Counted from the stretch's first letter, positions 47,325 to 62,300 are shown. The stretch: 64,000 bases of DNA from Tetracentron sinense (GCA_015143295.1 CM026554.1:56252301-56316300); one strand, 5' to 3'. The notes: generated by a model not told the origin, from the letters alone. Made by a program: numbers and translations.

Positions 47325-49090
47325 AGACAAAATTGTTCAAATGTTTGAGCTTTGGGGTCATTGATTTATAACAAAAATCTCAAGATGAATTTCAACACAA
47401 TAGAAAAAATCACAACAAAGAAGATAATGAAGCTTAATTACACTCGCATATTCTAGAAATATAACATAGGTGGTTCAATCCAAAATAGGACATGGAACCT
47501 TAGAGCAATTCTCACATGTCTTAACTCTCTCAAATAATCCTATTTCCTTCAAATTTGTTAAGAGGAGCGACAACTCAAAAATAAGAGTTTTAGCAGTTTT
47601 CTGAAAAACGGTTTATGGGATCGCTTGAGTGAGTTGGTTACTGTCAAAACCAAAACACCAACCCAAGAACATCTCACTTGAGTCAGCTTAAAATTGCTCG
47701 AGCTAGCAACTTGGCTATTGGAATTGCACCAATTGCTTAGACATCTCAGTGTTATGAACTTGAGACCAATTCTCTCGATCCAACCAGATTTTGCTAGAGC
47801 CAAGATTCTCTCTTGAGCCAGGCAGGGTTCGCTTGAGCCACTTTCTCAAAATAAAGTAAAGTTATTAGTAACCTATAGGAACGAAGTTATCTAGGTCAAA
47901 TCACATAAGGTATAAACTAGGTATCTAGGTCACTTACCATCACACAATTGCAAGACCGAAGCTTCAGTTATCTTCATCTTCAGTGGTGCTCCATCTTCAC
48001 GGACTCTTATGAACACGGATGGACAAATTCAATGATACAACTTGATTGAGTTTTGTCAATGAGATTAACCCAATTACAATTTACAATTTTGGATTTTACA
48101 ATCTCCTTCTTTGACAATTTTGTGGCAATACTTACATTGAAATACACGATAGACACATGCTCAGTCAAGCCAATCAAAACAGTGACTCTGGTCATTACAT
48201 GACTCAATAATAAGAAATTACATGACAAACTAATAATGTGAAATTTGAAACTTTATCATGATACATGTAGACTTGCACAAAGGCATGCTAACAAAAACTC
48301 AATGAACCATGTATATAATAAATTTTATAAACTCATGCATCAGGGATAACTGGAATATATTGAACTAGGGCAATCGAACACATAGTTAACTCCAAAATTA
48401 TTCCAATTTTTGGCATGAACAGTCGAAGGAAGACAATATGACATGGTAAGTCATAAGAGCAATGAATAGTAACTAAAGACATAACTCACATAGAGACTCA
48501 AAAATATAATTTCATTACTGAAAAGGTGAAATAAATACATGGATACCATATAGTTAAAAAAGACATCCATTACTAAAAAGAATAGACAAATAGACGTAAT
48601 ACAAAAGGAAGTCAAAATCACAGTCTAGTCTGTTGCGGGGGCATCAATAAGAGCATATTCGCAGTCTACATTAATTACTCGAAGAAGTTATTAAAGTCAC
48701 CTTGAGAGCAAATGATTTTTGATTTGCTCACACTAAAATCTACTTTTTCACAACTCAAAGTCACAATATGTATTTGGTTTGCACTAGCGAGAATCAGTTT
48801 TTATGTAAAAGTTAAAGGTTTGCATAACTTTATGAATAGACACAAGATTAAAAGCGGATGCGAGGTAACAAAAATAATGGGCAACTTGAGATCGTTTTCG
48901 AGAAGAAGCAAACATAGGACATAAAAAATCATGGGATGTTTCATACTGTAGAAAGTTTTTCCAACTTATTTTTTCTTGAATCAGTTTATTTTACTCGAGT
49001 CAAGTTACTTGGACTCAACGATACAATTATAGTGAGTCTTCAGTCAAGAAATAGTACTTGAATCAAGTTATTTGAATTGACGAATGAATA
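47325..49090. other. Intergenic, no gene recognised
   Basis: AT-rich sequence with short repeats (for example GCTTGAGCCA / CTCGAGC words at 47620-47830). Short open frames present here have no family features. Nothing supportable was found. Confidence 0.4.
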
Positions 49091-49094
49091 CCCC

Positions 49095-49200
49095 CACCTC
49101 TTGCGTGAGTGGTAGGGGTGTGACCTTCGATGGAGGGAGGTCGGGGGATCCAATCCCTCCAAGGGTATGAGTTGCAAGAGCTCCAATGCCTGACATCCAA
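49095..49200 (+). mobile_element. SINE-like unit related to 29.6 kb
   Basis: GCGTGAGTGGTAGGGG resembles a tRNA-type box A and GGGGGATCCAATCCC a box B, about 40 bases apart. It then continues GAGTTGCAAGAGCTCCAATGCC. The box-B-like and GTTGCAAGAGCTCC parts recur in the same order at 29630-29680. No poly(A) or poly(T) tail was clear, so the family is a guess. Confidence 0.35.
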
Positions 49201-49589
49201 AATTGTTGACATTCTAGAATCGCTATTCTTGAAATTGGGATCATGTAGACCTATGAGCCTAAGGTCTCACATTTGTCTTTCGCATATGCTAAAAGCTTAT
49301 GAAAATCATATGGCAAAAAATTGTACATGGACGCAAAGTTTAGAATCAGCATCCTATCTCATGAGAGTAGGTGCAGTGCATTAGCATTTTAGCTGGCCAC
49401 GCAACAGCGCGCCGTAGCTCGCTCATTTTTCTCAACATTGCATGAAGAACGAGGGATGTGGATGTCGTGTCTGTATGTACATACCGCGCAATGTAGTAAT
49501 GGATGTCAAATTCAAAGGTCGTTGAGGTCTGGTGGTGGGGCGGGCTTCAATTGAAGATTTAAAGCTAAAATAGCTGTCGCTACCGTTCT

Positions 49590-50328
49590 AGTATTTTCTT
49601 TCTATGATGCGCCACTGTATATCGGGTAAGATTCAATCTTGACCGTCCATTCCAGCAGAATGAGCGGGAGGGTTTCCTGATAAGAAGAAAAAACACATCC
49701 ACTCCGCCATTCAAATGCCTACGTATGTTCATTCGCGCCGTCGGCTCAAGTTATTGCCTTCCTTCAGAACTCCGAAGCATGCGGTCAAAAGTGGCTAGAG
49801 CTTCTGAAGGAAAGGAGAGATACATACAAACCCTAGATTTCTATTCCGGAGCTCCGTTTCAAGGTACTTTTGAAGACATGTTTGTGCCTTTTCCACAATG
49901 GAGTTCATATGAATCCCTGTTTTTCTCCAGTGATTTCATTTCCAACAGAGATTTTTGCAGAGTTTTCGTAGTTTTTATCTTGTCTTTGAGGAATTTCGTG
50001 AATTCGGTACTATTTTTCGCCTTAAATCTATTTCTTTGATATTCCTTTCGATTCAGTCTTGGATGCTTAAATAGGCAGTTCAATGTGCAGGTGGCCTATC
50101 AGATCGAGCTAGAAGATAAAAATCTCCTTGCATTTGAGCTACCAGTTTGAAGCATCTGTCGAAAACACTTGTTCTGCCTGGACATCTTTGTGGATTTCTG
50201 TTAGAATAGTATAGCTTAAGCTCTCCTTGATGTGAAAAACCCTAGCGTGCCTCATTTGCTAAGGTAGCTCGCTTCACATCAGTTCCGTGGGAATTGTAAC
50301 AGGAGTGTGTTTCTTTAGCTGCTTGGGC
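49590..50328 (+). promoter_or_regulatory. Aspartate kinase promoter, 5'UTR exon and leader intron
   Basis: ACTGTATATCGGG near 49615 is a weak TATA-like element. The leader, about 49700-49863, ends in a donor TTTCAAG|GTACTTTT. A T-rich intron follows to the acceptor TTTCTTTAG at 50319, 10 bases before the ATG. Upstream ATGs occur in the leader (for example 49725). The start site is inferred. Confidence 0.5.
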
Positions 50329-53300
50329 ATGGCGGCTTCATTGCATTTATGTGGAGTGAGATTTCCCTATGCTGGATTCAAAAGGAGTTTGTTGCCTTGT
50401 CAACTTCTGTCTATCTCATCACGTCACCTTGAATACGCGGTTTCTGTGGCATCGGCCTCTGGATTATGTGGAAAAATAAAAGGTGACTGTAGAAGAAGAG
50501 TTTTGAAAATCAGTTGCGAGAGTGGAGCTGTAGACGCGCTTGAAAAGGATCAGACCAAGAACCAAAGTCCTGATGTAAATGCGGAGCAGTTGACATGTGT
50601 CATGAAATTTGGCGGCTCGTCAGTAGCCTCGGCTGAGAGGATGAGAGAGATTGCTGATCTTATCCTCAGCTTCGATGAAGAAAAGCCTGTAATTGTTCTC
50701 TCTGCAATGGGAAAGACAACAAACAAGCTTCTACAGGTATACATAAGATTATTCTGTAAATTCTTTGGTACTGTTTTTTCGTATTATATTGTTCCCGGAG
50801 AAGGACACGGTGAAATTGAATATTCGTGTGTTAGGCTGGAGAAAAGGCTATCAGTTGTGGTGTTTCCAATGTATCTGAAATTGATGAGTTGAGCTTTATA
50901 AAAGAACTACATCTTAGGCAAGAACTCTCTTTCCCTTCTGTTTGATCTTAGGATCATTGTTGCATTATAGATCTATTCTCATTGTGTGGTATACTGGTAT
51001 TGATTGATTCAGGACAGTAGATGAGCTTGGAGTAGACAGGTCTACTATTTCAGGTGAGGACCTTCCTGGTACTCTTGTACATAGAATCAGTTGTTCTTTG
51101 TTAAGGTAATCAACTTGGAATTGTATTTTTGCATGCTTATAAAGTTTTATCTATTATTCTATTTGATGGATAATGTCTCCTTTTTATCTCCTCCATTTAG
51201 TGCCAAATATATGTGGGATTGTGAAGTAGATGAACATGTTATCTTGTTTAGTTCTTGAGTTAAAGCTTGCCAAGTTGGCATGCCATATATCATTATCATG
51301 CACACATTGCTCAATTAATGGATTCATGAGTATGAAATGTAATATAACGAAACAAGAGTTGTTCTTTGAAGATATTCTAGCCCTTTGCTCATGTTTTATC
51401 CACTAAACGTTCCACACACAATTTTTTATTGGAGAGTAAGAGTTCAGATTATTTGCTGTAATATATTCAGGCAATCGCAATCAAGTTTTGTTCCACAGAA
51501 CAGCTGCAAACTGGAAGCAAACAACCTCACATGTCCAATGCCACACCCTTAGTTTTCCCTCCTCAAACCTTAAACTTTACTCCTTTGGTGAGTGGTGACC
51601 TTACAAACTATCCCAATTTTATGAGCCTATTTCCGCCAGTGTTTTAAAAGGCGTGAGAGGCTTACGCCTCGAGGCGAGGCGAGGCTCAAGGAAATCGCCT
51701 TGAGGCTCAACCTTGAGGCTTAAATTTCATAAGACTAAAGTTTCAAACTATGAGGCTTATTCAAAATTAGGGTTCTGTCCGCATAATTAAGACTTAAACA
51801 TTATATTATAAGGTGTGTGCCTCATAATTTCTTTTATCAATAAAAAAAAACGTTAATGTTTTTCTTTTTCTATTATGGTATTAGTCTAAATTAACACTTA
51901 ATTTATTATTCTAACATATTTAGGCTTTTTAAAACCTTGTTGAATATATTTTACTCTAATTTTCATAGTAGACATTGCAAAAATTTGAAGCCAAAAAACA
52001 TAGGTAGTTGGTGACTACCTTCTAATTGTTTGTTGAAATCCAAAATCAACCAATGATTGAACATTATCTGTTGTTCAATATCTATATGAACAAACTGGTA
52101 AATTTAAATTTTAGCCTTTTATTGCCTTTTAAATTAATTTTTTATATGACTAAATAATTTATATAGTACTACATATGCATGTGTGTACACACTACACATA
52201 TATACGGATGTATTACCCATAGTTGCAGGGAAGCTATGTACAAGATGGGAAACTCGCTTCCCAGAAAGCTCGTTTCCCATACTTGCTTTCTCGGACAAAA
52301 TCGTTGCCTAGGAAGCTCGCTTCCTTCGGACAGACTCGCTTCCATCACGTCCCATTCAATAGTCAAAGGGAGCTGTATGTGTGAAGTGATGGGATAGACC
52401 AAAGTCTATAGCCTAGAGTGTAGACTCTAAGCAAGTATCGTCGGTTTGGAATCTAAGACACCTATTTTTCTACAAAAATCTCATGTAAGATAAAATCAAA
52501 AGTGTAGCTACCCATAATAATAATGAGAATAAGGAGTCTATATCTCATTTCTCGCTTCCCCTTTCCTAAGGTTCTTTTAAGCCTCGTTTCTGTTTCTCAC
52601 TTTCGCTTTGCATCTCGTTTTCGCTTATTGCTCTAATAAGTAATAATTATGGTACTACCTTTAATTAATTTTTAATCTTTGTAATATTCTTAATTAATTT
52701 ATTTGTTAAAATGAGGTAGCGTAAGGCTTTCTTGTGAGGCATAAGCCTCATGCCTCAAGGCTTTCACCTCACGCATCTTGAGATCCCAACGTCACAACTC
52801 ACGCCCCACGCCTTAGTGTTTTAAAACATTGGTTTTCACTCATCAGCATTTGCAACATTTATGTGCTTTGCATCCGTCATTTTGATCGTATCAGATCACC
52901 ATTGATGCTATTATAATCGAATTTGAAATTTCTGATCCATATCCAATCCGATGGTTGTATAATAGGATCCTGCTCTAATTCAATTGGATTTGGCTTGGAT
53001 CAATCTATTGACAAACCTACTACAACAGTAACAAAAATTTTCGATTTACATGACTTTTTTGTCAAACAATTAATTCAAGAAGTATTCGTGGCTTTCGGAA
53101 AAAAAATTACGAGTTTTTCAAAAAGCCATGAATTTCACGAATTAAACATGAATTATCCCCAAAATTTTGAAAAAATATCTAATTTACTTAACATATTTGC
53201 ATCTGATTTTTCATAATTAGTAATTTTATTTTATACTTTTTTATATATTATCCGACAATTTTTCAATTTATTTTCAAATTGTCTGAATTTAGCCGATTGT

Positions 53301-56300
53301 TTTTGAAATTTTCTTTAGATGAATAATTGCCGAACTTCGACTTGGTGACTATGCCTACTACTTCAATTTGGGTGGAGCACATTTTGTGCCTTGTAGTTTG
53401 AGCCACCACCAATGACCCCAGAGTAGAATGTTTCTCTTTCGGCCAATATGTGTTTCTTCTCAATCATTGATTTCCTGCCTATTTTTGTTTTGCACCATTC
53501 ATCTTCCACTCATCCAAACAGACCCATAGCAAATGCCATATGTTGTTTCTAGGATCAGAATAGGTTACCTTTCCAATTTAATGCTTTCGCAGTTAGGGTT
53601 AAAATCGTTGAACACTAGAGGTATGCTTTTTTATTTTTTTAATGTCTACCTCTAGTCTTCTAGTTATTTGTTAGTATCAGCAAATCACATCTGGTAATAT
53701 CTGCATCTATGTAACAACGATACTACACTTTCTGAAAAATTGTTATGTTAGGCACAATGTCGTACTCATATGTTCAACACACACCAACACTCTTAATTAG
53801 ATTAATCTCTGTTATTTATACAGCATTTTAAGCTATTATTAATATGTCGTTGATAAGAATTTTGTGCACACTTGATTTTTTTTTTTATGCACATCTGAAT
53901 ACATTCGTATACATACTAGCGAAATTGTTTTAAAAATTCATCTAACTAATTTATGTAATATACTGTAGACTCGTTCAGGTTTGAACACTTTAAGGAGGTT
54001 TGCATGCAAAACTTTTCGCATTTGAGTGCCAACAAATTGATCAACTGCATAACAGAATCACACTTTATATAAGCAAATGTACATGAAGGTTTTTGCCCAA
54101 GTCACATATTGATGAAATGTGGCATCCTTCCTAGAGCCCTCAACACTTGGGATCTGTCCTTGTTGACTTGCGCATTCAACAACATTCCCGGAGCCTTCAG
54201 TTTCTAGGATCCATCTTGTCCCTTTCCAATTTCCATTGTCTTCAACAACCATCCTATACCCTTCTGATTCCAGTGATGCCTTCTTGATACATTCGGCACT
54301 TGGAATTCGTCTCCACCAACCCCACACATTTAGTGGCCTTCTTGGAGCCTTTGATGCCTTAAATCCATCCCCGCCACCTACATCGTCTTTAGCGGCATTA
54401 CTGAATACTTTGGTGCATAGGATCAGTCTCAACGCTCAACCGACTTGATGCCTTAAGGGACCTTCCTGGAGCCTTAGACGCTTGGGATCCATTCTCACTG
54501 ACTATAGCTCCTTCAATGGCCATTTTAGAGCCTTCAGTGCTTGGAATCCGTTCCCGTCGACCTCAATGCCTTCAATCGTCTTCAGGAGAGATCTATCCTA
54601 TGGACTCCAGCACTTTAGTGGCTTTCCTAGAAAATTTGGCACATGGGGCCCAACCCTAGTAGTAGGGTTGTTACCTTTGATGAGGGGGCCCGACCCTTTG
54701 AAGCTCGCGTAGTAGGGTTGTTACCTTTGATGAGGGGGCCCAACCCTTTGAAGCCCGTAAAATAGAGGACTTTTTTTCCCCCTTAAAAATAGGGCTGAGC
54801 TAAGCCTGATTTTGAAAGGCCCTCTTACTTAAAGGCACGGCCTGATAAGCACCTAGCTCTACCTGGCCTGGCTCTCCACTCTATATGCACTCTATATGTT
54901 ATACCATATATAATATAATAACTCAACACAACGTCTATAAGTTATTATAATAGCCAAAGAGGCTACTGTTGTACAAATTTCAATTCCAGCTAATTGTTCT
55001 TGGTCATGGAGGAAAATTCTCAAAGCTAGAGAGGATGCAAATGGCCTCATCCACCGCATCATTGGTAATGGTTCGAATACGCCCCTGTGGTATCAACCTT
55101 GGCATCCTCTTGGAGTTATTCATCAAAATTTTGGAGATAGAATCAGGTATCAATCTGGCCCCTCCTCCTTGGCCCTTGTTTCTGATATTATTTCTAATGG
55201 CGCATGGTGTCCCCCTCCCACTAGTTCAGCTACATCGACTGATCTTCTGCAATTATGAGTCACCTTGATTCCATTCCATTAGATTCCTTGGAGCAACATG
55301 ATGAGATCACTTGGCTACCTAGTTTGAACGGTAGATATTCATTAAAATCTGCCTGAGAGTGTGTCTGAGTTGCCGGTCCGCAATGCTCTTGGTGGCCCTT
55401 GGTTTGGTTTAAAAACTATATCCCTCGACATAGTTTTATTTCTTGGATGACACATTCAAATGCTTTGCAAACCCAGGATGTTCTTGTAGCCCACCATATC
55501 CTCAATAGTTGGAGCTGCACCTTTTGTTGGCAATCTCCTGAGAATAAAGATCTCCTGTTCTTCCATTTCAGTTTACTGGGGAGATTTGGTCTGCGATTCT
55601 TAAAGTTTGCAGATACTGTAACCGCACTATTTTGGACTGGAATCAAGAAATGGATTGGGCTCTTCAAGCTTTCACGGGAAAAGAACAAATTGCTATTGTC
55701 AAGAAAGTCGCACTGAATGCTGTCATCTATCATATATGGAAGGAGCGCAATTTTTCGGATATTCAGCAACAACTATAACTCCCCTACAGTTATCATCAAT
55801 TCCATCATTCGTGAAGTTAGAGAAATTTTTTCATTTGTTCCATTTCGAATTGAAGATTTAGCTTAGTCTAAGGAGTTCGTTCAGTTCTAGAGAATTTAGG
55901 CGTTTCACAAAGACCAATTATGGGTGGCATGGAACCCCCTCCTGTTGGGCATTGGATCTGAAGCACAGATGGTTTGGTTCATGCTAACCGTTCAGGTTAT
56001 TGTAGAGTAATCCGTGATCATCATGGAAATGCCATGGTTGCCTTCGTGGGGAGTAATGGAGAAAATGACATTCTTCATCTAGAGCTATTTGCTATTACTT
56101 GAGGGCTGGAGGTTGCAGAGGATAATAATATGACAAACCTAGTTGTTGCGTCAGACTCTTTGAGTGCGGTATCTTTGCTCCTTAGTAACAAGGACTACCC
56201 TTGGAATCTTAGGAGGTCAAAGAGATTAAAAGGAAGATGTTATATTTGGAGTTTTGTTCTATTCAGCAATCTGTCCGTGAGACCAATCGAGTGACAGATT

Positions 56301-59300
56301 TCCTTTCTAAACTTTGTACTTCCATTGGGGAATTGTTATTATTGCCTTTAGACTTTCTGGCCGCTCTCAATGTTTTTTTGTCTGAGGATAAAGCCGGTTG
56401 TAAATATCCGGTTGTAAGTTTCATTTCTTATTTTTTAATACAGTTGGTCGGTAACTCTGCTTGCCTTCCCAAAAAAAAAGTTGTAACAGACTACAACTAT
56501 ATGTTCTGTTATGTTTTACATTTTAAAAAAAAAATAATCTAACAAGGCTACGATACATAAGTATCTCTTTCCAGAATTTCTGGGAAGTCGTATCGTTTGC
56601 CCCCACTTTTTCTGGGGTACAATTCCCCCTTAATATAGTCGTACTACTCATTCCAAATTTCCAAGTAATAACAATCAAACAGTAAGAATGAGGGTGTACT
56701 GGTAATTTCACCAACCCCTCCCACTATAAATTAAGCCTAACCTAACCTTAACCTACTTTTGATGCGCCTACACCAACTTCACTCTCTCATCTCATCTCAT
56801 ATGTGAAAGACTTACGCAAAGCCCGAATAAAGGAGGGTTGCATGTCTGGTTGGTGGTCAATGTAGAAAAAAATCGCTAAAATATAATAAGGGTAGGGCCT
56901 GGTTAGTCTAGACCCTAGCCCTTGAGGGTAGGGCTTGGGCCTGGTTAGTCTAGACCCTCACCCCGGTGAATGAGGGCCATGCCTGGTGAGAGCTAGGCCC
57001 TGCCCTGGCCTGACCTCTTTGATGGCCCTACCCACTAGGGCTGTAAACAGAGTGCATTTGAAGCATTTTTGACTATTCGAATTTGATCCAATTACGCTAT
57101 CTGATTCCGATTAGATATCCAGTGGATAGGGAAAAAGAGTAATTATATTCGATTTTGATTAAAATATTCAAATTCAGATAGCATCCAAATTATATGATTC
57201 CTTGAATAAAATTTTAAAAACAAAAGAAGCCTAAAATGGCAAAAAAACAAATTTTATTAAAAAAATGATACATTACTATATTATCCTCATTTATATTAAA
57301 AATAGCTATTTAATATGTCTTAGGATTATATAAAAAATACATATCAATAAGGGTATTTTGGTCTTATAAACTTATATATATATATATATATATATATAGG
57401 TTGAATATTTATCGAATCGGATATATCAATATTCTAATCCGATCCGATTATGAATGGATTTGGATATAAATCTGATACTGATAATATCTTTATCTGTTGA
57501 CAGCCCTAATTCCCACCAACTCTAGCGCTTCGATGTGTAGGTTTTATCCCCATCGTTTTGGGACTTGCATGAAATTTTTGACATATGAGAGACTAAAGAC
57601 TGCAGGTTTGGTGATCGAAGTTGACAGAAACGACATCCAAGGGACCAAGCATGCTTCATCAACATCATCCCTCGGCCAGAGGTGAGCAAGAGATTAGACG
57701 TGCTCTATTAGCTTCATCGTTGGTCAGGAGCGTCGCAAGGGACCAAGCATGCTCTGTTGGGATCATCCTTGACCAGGGGAGTTGCAATACCCAACCCTTG
57801 CCAATATTAGGTGTATTATGGTTCCTCTTGTAAGGTACTCTAGCCTACCAAAGGGGCATAGAGAGAGGAATACTATTCGTATTGCCAAAATGGCGTGCCA
57901 AATAGTTTTCTATTTTGCTTGATCTTGTCTCAAGGACGAGACATCACCTACATTGTCTGGGTTAGCTATATAAACTCCCAACGCCCGAGGGTAAGAAGAT
58001 GCTTTTCGAGAGAGACACCCATTGCGAAAGTAACCGTTTTTTATTCTCGGAGCAAGCTTCCCCAACCCCTTGAGATCCTTCTCTTTCTCTCTCTCTAGCC
58101 ACATCTGTGACTCTCCCTCTTCTCTCACTCCTATCTCTCCACAATAATTCTTGCACCCTATGGACTTTTTTAAACCTCACACCTTTTGGACTTTGTCATA
58201 CCTCTCTCGGGGTCACCTCCTCACGACTCATCGCCCTATGATTCAATCACGCGACATTCTAAGTCATTGTCTTGGTCTTCACATCATCTCATAGCCTCTC
58301 CACTCCACACATCATGCTGATGCCATTGTAAATTCGCGATAACATGTCTAATTCTTTATCCGTATAATTCAAAAATACAGAAACATTCGCGAATTTTTTA
58401 AGCAAGGCAAATTGTTCATGATTTATTCCCAAATTGTTCACGACATTCGCGAATAATACGTTTAAGATACAAAAATATATCTAAACTTGTAAGGGAAGTC
58501 TCTAAACTATCTTTCTTTTATTACTCGCATGCACACGTAGCTCCATTTCTCTCGATTTCTTTCTCTTCCTCAATCCCTAACCTTAAGTCCCTATCTTATT
58601 AGACAAAATGTCACTGAAAGCTGCTAGCCACCAGTCTTGAAGCACTCGTTGAGCACCACTCAATCCCTTCATTTTCTCTCGATCTCTTTCTCTCCCTAAA
58701 GTTCTAACCTTAACTATTTCACAATCGGCACTCATCACAACACCACCACCATCTATTAGCAGTCGAGAACCGAGTCTCCGATTGTACAACCTTGTCAAAG
58801 TCCGCAACCACCACCTCTTAATCTCCCTTTCAAGTGTGACACACTCTCTCTCTTAATCTTTGACCACACTTTTTTTTCTTCATTTTCTGCAATGTGAGGT
58901 TTAGAGATTTAACGCCCTCTCTTAGAAATTTAATATATTTAGCCGAATTTTTCAACGAATTCTTTAGTGTTGGCCCAAATTATACTCAAAATTTTTCTGT
59001 ATCAGACTTTGATGTTCTGCATTTTTTTGTAGAATTTTTAAACGAATTATTGAATGACTATCCTGAATTATACTCGAATGATTCTCGTACCGATTTATTT
59101 TTTCGTATGCTGAATTACTATGGTTGATACACAACATAGTTTGGTGATTGCAACTCTATCCGCACTTGTTGAGAAGTGTCATGTTGTATTGGGAGGTCTC
59201 CCCAAGTGTGCACAACGAAAAAGAAAAAGTAGAAGTGACCTACTATCATTGGGACTTGGTGATCTCCACTATCAAGGGTATCTAGATTAGTTTCGGTGTC

Positions 59301-62300
59301 TTGTATTCTCCGACTTACAATATAGCCAAAATATCGCGTAGGCCATTCCCACGCCTAGCCAAGATTCCTATCGCCTAGATCATGGTCTAGGCGGGCACTC
59401 ACTAAATCTTATATAATATTATATAATGAAAACAGGAAAAGTAAAAATTGGTCGCCTAGGCATCACCTTTCCTAGGGAGCTCCCTATCGCTTAGACGCTT
59501 TGACTACATTGCTGACTTAGAATAGGCTGAATAGCAGCTATTGGAGCAAGAGCATTTCAAAGCACATATATATCCTCCCATTTTTGAGTTTTTGTTCAGA
59601 GCATGAAACCTATGGTGATATGAGATGGTGGCTGTAGGAACATGTACAGAGTCCAGTAGCAATGAACTTGATATTTGTTCTTGAAAGAAATGTTCTAAGA
59701 GACACTCTACATGCAGCTCCATCATTGTGTTCCACCTTCTTTACAATAAATCAATAATATCATCATAGCAATTGTCAATTGATGCAAATTCCTAAGACTT
59801 TCTTTACATGTATATTTTGCCTTGCACTTCTAATAATGATTGTTTGAAGTTCCCAATGTTCCCAATAATCATCTTGTTAACTTTTTCACCAAACCCGTGG
59901 GTTAAAGCAGTCACTATATCTCTTTTTGTCCTGTTTTGTGCAACTATGCACGTTTGTCTGATGGTAATACATTCTAACTCAGGTCTGTTTTGGTTTCTTT
60001 TTGTCCTTTTTGGTGTGTTTTTGCGTGCATGCAAAACGTTTGGCAGCACACCTAGAAGAATTGGAACAACTTCTGAAGGGAATTGCTATGATGAAAGAGC
60101 TGACTCTCCGCACAAGAGACTACTTAGTTTCATTTGGGGAGTGCATGTCCACGAGAATTTTTGCAGCGCATCTGAATAAAATTGGTGCTCAAGCCCGCCA
60201 AGTATGTTGGGTCCTGATCACTTTATCTTAAACTCGATATGCGTAGCAAGTTTTATATTTTTCAATAAGTTACGATTGAGCTTACATTTGTGATAATTAG
60301 TTGTAGGACTTACACTTTTTGCATTATATATTGTTTATTTATGGTTAAGCATTGTGAGTTAGTGTTTTAGTTCTAATGGTCCTGACAAGTGTTCTTATTG
60401 GTTAATCTGGGCTTGCCAAAATAAAGAAGAGTTTGTCATCATTGCATTGCATGTAAAGATTCCAGATGGAGTAAATTGGTCTTTTCTCTAAAAAAATATC
60501 TGTACAACATCAAAAGAGTCATCACCAGGTGATTAATTATTAATGATTAATAGATTTACAATTCATTTTATTTGCATGACAACTTTTACTGGACATTGTA
60601 TCAGATGGTTGGATTAAGATGTCCGAGTTGAAATGCTGCTCTCAACAGATCCTTATGAATTGATTTTTTTTTTTTTTTTGCATATTATTCGTAGTGTGGT
60701 TTTACATCTCTGATTTGTGCTCCATACATCTAAATTCTAATAAATATCTGCAAATTATATTGTGTTTTACATAATATTCATTTTTTTCTTCCTCTAGATT
60801 GATTCTACTTAGTCCAATCAAGGTTGATGGTACTATACTTAATATTTTATCTTAAAGCTGCCATCAACCATGCAAGTTAAGAATATCCATGTTTCCTTTG
60901 TTCATTTTTTGGTGCTTGGTTTGATGGAAATCCAGATGAAACTCATTGTAGGATTTTTTTTGGTGTATTGTTTTCTGGAACCCACAAGTGCAGCGCAGGC
61001 AAAAAGTTTAACTCAAATCTTATCTTGAAACAAGTATAGTAAACTATTGTAATATGGAAAACCTGTTCTTTATGACACAAGTTCTGCTGCATGACAAACC
61101 AATCTAAAATTTTAGCCTCCTGGGAGGAGCTTTTGAGGCATCCATGCTGAGCCAAATCTGTTTGTTATAATTGTTTTGCCCTTTCTGATATTCGGATGCA
61201 GACTTGCAGTTGGCTTAGGTTTTGTATCTAGTATCTATATATTAAATTGTATGGTCATACTCATTTCCTTTTTGTCACACTACCTGGTGGCTTATTCTCT
61301 GCTATCCGTGAGGTAGCTTGTCATTTGTCAAGATCATTTGTGATGATAACTAATATATATTGCACATAATTTTTTGCAGTATGATGCATTTGATACTGGT
61401 TTTATAACCACAGACGACTTCACAAATGCAGACATCTTGGAAGCAACGTACCCAGCTGTTGCAAAGAGGTTACATGGCGACTGGATTAGTGATCCTGCAA
61501 TCCCCATTGTTACTGGCTTCCTAGGAAAGGTCTTTCTTTTGGCTAACTGCTTCAGTGTATTCTTCCCTAGATGATTCATAGTTATCAATTCTACTTAAAT
61601 TGTTATTCATTAGCAATGTCTTACAATCATGGTATATATTTTGATTGTTTGATTGTAGGGTTGGAGATCTTGTGCTGTGACTACTTTGGGTAGAGGTGGT
61701 AGTGATTTGACAGCCACAACCATTGGTAAAGCCTTGGGCCTGCGAGAGATTCAGGTCAGTTCAAACCCTGAGTGCATGTATGTTAAGAGCTTGATTGTAC
61801 ATGTGCGCATGCATTATTGTCGTCAAAGTGCCTAGTAAATGCCTAGGCAAGCATAGGCATTACCCATGCACTGTTTAGATGATGTGTTTGTTGATTAAAT
61901 ATTTAAAATTAGATATACCAGTATTATTGAAATTTGTGAAATATTTTATTTTATCTACTTGGTGTTTTTTTTGTTGTTGTAAATAGTGTAACTTTATGTG
62001 GGTTTCGGGCGACTGCCTTTGTCATAGTGCTTTAGTGCCTGAGTTGTGATGCTTAAGAGCCACTAGGCAACGCATCTTAAAGAGCGCTCCCCTAGACCCA
62101 GTGCAAACAATAGATATGTGAAGCGGTCTCCTAGGCGACTCTTTGACTATATTCACACACCATCACCGTCACCATCACCATCACCATCACCATCACCATC
62201 ACCATCATTAGTGACTTATCCCAAAAAATTGGTGTCCGCAACATGAATTATGTTTTGCAGCTTTTGCTATTCCATTTTACCAGGAGTCAATTACTTTGGT

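Noticed and set aside
50287-50328. An upstream start giving 14 extra residues for aspartate kinase
   Set aside because: The upstream codon is GTG, and a good 3' splice site lies between it and the ATG at 50329, so this stretch is mostly leader intron.
62159-62207. A histidine-rich metal-binding peptide encoded by the CACCAT repeat
   Set aside because: It lies within an intron of the kinase, between a MITE and a LINE fragment, with no open reading frame of useful length.
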